A DNA stretch of 7,537 nucleotides from positions 1 through 7,537 of the forward strand of contig JAFNGF010000240.1 in assembly GCA_017885385.1 (NCBI GenBank), read 5' to 3'. The notes beneath the pieces are model-generated. The model was not told the origin of the DNA and searched no databases. It worked only from the letters and a program-made list of their open reading frames with translations. A program made the translations under genes and the position numbers. Shown one piece after another: positions 6,575 to 7,537 of this stretch. The number at the start of each line of letters is the position of its first letter. The first letter of the stretch is position 1. The stretch comes from Planctomycetota bacterium (GTDB lineage Bacteria; Planctomycetota; Phycisphaerae; Sedimentisphaerales; Anaerobacaceae).

Positions 6575-6703
6575 AAACAAAATCGTCCCTGAACACTCTG
6601 ATTGGCTGCCAAAACACCAAGTGAGCAATAGGCCGGAGCTCCATCTCTATCACAGAAAACGCAAAAAACTGTCGGGCCCCAACGCCTTATTCATCAGCCA
6701 CTA

Positions 6704-6730
6704 ATTATTGTCTTCGAGACGGAAAGTCAA
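6704..6730 (-). promoter_or_regulatory. Candidate sigma70-type promoter of the three-gene operon
   Basis: On the minus strand TTGACT (6730-6725, five of six -35 matches) is followed after 15 bases by AATAAT (6709-6704, five of six -10 matches). The spacer is shorter than the ideal 17. Transcription would begin near 6697, leaving a leader of about 135 bases before the ATG at 6562 and including the alternative TTG start. Confidence 0.35.
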
Positions 6731-6817
6731 GCAAAAACTCCTAAAATCCGGAATCCGAAAATTTCTTAAAAAAGCCCGATGTGCGGACACGGAAACATAG
6801 AAAACTTCTAAAAGTGG

Positions 6818-6846
6818 TTGATTATCGCCGGAATACAGACTATTCT
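6818..6846 (+). promoter_or_regulatory. Candidate sigma70-type promoter of the DUF1848 gene
   Basis: TTGATT (6818-6823) and TATTCT (6841-6846) are spaced by exactly 17 bases, each matching four of six consensus positions. The start would fall near 6853, giving a leader of about 115 bases that contains the palindrome at 6875-6889 and the hairpin at 6908-6934. Confidence 0.35.
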
Positions 6847-6874
6847 AAGCAAAGCACAAGAGGGCAAAAGGTGT

Positions 6875-6889
6875 TTTTCGGACCGAAAA
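6875..6889. repeat. 15-base palindrome, operator-like
   Basis: TTTTCGG and CCGAAAA are perfect inverted arms around a single central A. The one-base centre cannot form a stable hairpin loop, so a protein-binding dyad is more plausible than an RNA structure. It lies about 22 bases downstream of the predicted DUF1848 transcription start. Confidence 0.5.
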
Positions 6890-6907
6890 GAGAGACGTGA
6901 CAATGCT

Positions 6908-6934
6908 CCGCTGCCATTTTTCGCGTGCCAGCGG
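6908..6934 (+). repeat. Imperfect hairpin in the DUF1848 leader
   Basis: CCGCTGCCA (6908-6916) and TGCCAGCGG (6926-6934) pair over nine positions with one mismatch, around a nine-base loop. It is followed by A-rich sequence, not a T-run, so it is not a standard terminator. It ends 35 bases before the ATG and could affect leader folding. Confidence 0.45.
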
Positions 6935-6969
6935 AAAAAGGTGAATCCTGCCTTAAGAGTTGGTAAGTA

Positions 6970-7537
6970 ATGAAGCGGATTATTTCGGCATCGCGGCGGA
7001 CGGATATCCCGGCCTTTTACGGTGACTGGTTTATGGGCCGGCTCAAAGCTGGCTTTGCTGGCGTAGCACATCCGTTCGGCGGGCAGAAATACGTCGTATC
7101 CCTGAAACCAGAAGATGTTACCTGCCTTGTCTTCTGGTCGAAAAACTTTACGCCCTTTCTGGAAAACCTGAAGGTCATTGAAAGTATGGGCTACAAGTTC
7201 TACTTCAATTATACGGTCACCGGCCTGCCGGGTATCTTTGAAGCTAATGTCGACAAACGATCCGCGATTGACACCTTGAAGCTGCTGAGCAGAACGTATT
7301 CGCCGCAACACATAAACTGGCGGTTTGATCCCATCATTGTCTCAACTATCTGTGGGCGTGACTTTTTTATCAAGGCATTCGAAGAGCTTGCCTGTGAGTT
7401 TGAAGGATTTGTGCAGCGCTGCTACTTTAGCTTTGTGTGCGAATACAACAAAGTCAAACGCAATTTCCAGGAGCTTCAAAAAGCAACAGGTGTGGAAATT
7501 ATTGAGGTCGGCGAAGATTTCAAGATTAACCTGGCAA
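6970..7537 (+). CDS. DUF1848 family protein, N-terminal part, cut by right edge
   Basis: The first 189 residues match the DUF1848 family, whose biochemical role is not established. Diagnostic features are IISASRRTDIPAFY (4-17), WFMGRLKAG (20-28), VSLKPEDVTCLVFWSKN (43-59, the FWSKN/FWTKN motif), FYFNYTVTGLPG (77-88), INWRFDPII (115-123) and CYFSFVCEYNKVKRN (151-165). Members usually have about 290-310 residues and end with a cluster of conserved cysteines suggestive of an iron-sulfur site; that part lies beyond the window. The start is the ATG at 6970, since an in-frame TAA lies at 6964. Shine-Dalgarno support is weak (AAGAG at 6955-6959, ten bases away). The gene is divergent from the membrane-protein operon, and nothing nearby suggests its partner or substrate. 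No frameshift is visible to the edge. Confidence 0.88.
   Translation, partial: MKRIISASRRTDIPAFYGDWFMGRLKAGFAGVAHPFGGQKYVVSLKPEDVTCLVFWSKNFTPFLENLKVIESMGYKFYFNYTVTGLPGIFEANVDKRSAIDTLKLLSRTYSPQHINWRFDPIIVSTICGRDFFIKAFEELACEFEGFVQRCYFSFVCEYNKVKRNFQELQKATGVEIIEVGEDFKINLA

Larger units (their letters stand above)
6563..6969. other. 407-bp divergent intergenic region with promoters and dyads, no convincing gene
   Basis: The region separates two divergently read genes. Besides the two candidate promoters listed separately, I see the following: a 15-base palindrome of arms TTTTCGG and CCGAAAA around one base (6875-6889); an imperfect hairpin (6908-6934); and a short degenerate TCCGGAATCCG stretch near 6747-6757. 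The only small ORFs, for example 36 codons at 6534-6644 on the minus strand, lack a Shine-Dalgarno site and overlap the membrane-protein start. Confidence 0.7.

Noticed and set aside
6563..6628. 22-residue N-terminal extension of the membrane protein from a TTG start
   Set aside because: ATG 6562 has a GGGGA site at a good distance. The extension begins with a rare start codon and has no such site.
6534..6644. 36-codon minus-strand ORF upstream of the membrane-protein gene
   Set aside because: It has no Shine-Dalgarno site and overlaps the chosen start. It could be an upstream leader ORF, but nothing supports it.
6761..6774. Possible terminator on the minus strand (GGGCTTTTTT)
   Set aside because: A T-run is present, but no complementary arm precedes it to form a stem.
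6808..7311. 167-codon minus-strand open frame
   Set aside because: It is mostly antisense to the DUF1848 gene, whose protein motifs are unmistakable, and it runs on through the promoter region.

Overview
The window (about 7.5 kb, moderate GC) looks like chromosomal DNA from a Gram-negative, polysaccharide- and peptide-scavenging bacterium. An exported tricorn-type protease, a DUF1080 lipoprotein and a DUF2961/GH172 lipoprotein together are typical of the Planctomycetota/Verrucomicrobiota/Bacteroidota sphere. I lean towards Planctomycetota (Phycisphaerae-like), also because of the short degenerate repeats between genes. This placement is an inference; no marker gene is present.

Left part (1-3213). 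A tricorn-family protease gene runs on the minus strand and is cut by the left edge; only the signal peptide and the two beta-propeller domains are inside. Divergent from it, across a 194-bp spacer, is a complete POT/PTR-family proton-coupled peptide transporter. One gene would make short peptides and the other would import them, so the pair reads as a peptide-scavenging module.

Middle (3214-6562). A convergent spacer of 141 bp carries a perfect 10-bp inverted repeat and a degenerate ATCAGGC array. It is followed by a three-gene minus-strand cluster, read from right to left. First comes a membrane protein with three predicted TM segments, a long helical region and a C-terminal domain I read as a divergent PilZ (c-di-GMP-type) domain. 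Eleven bp later comes a GH172/DUF2961 lipoprotein, and 68 bp after that a DUF1080 (3-keto-disaccharide hydrolase-like) lipoprotein. The close spacing and good Shine-Dalgarno sites suggest an operon for glycan breakdown at the cell envelope, possibly tied to a membrane signalling protein.

Right part (6563-7537). A 407-bp divergent intergenic region holds candidate promoters in both directions and some dyad symmetry. It leads to a DUF1848 gene on the plus strand that is cut by the right edge.

No tRNA, rRNA, CRISPR array, transposase or phage gene was seen. The least explained item is the PilZ-like membrane protein fused in context to two glycan-active lipoproteins.
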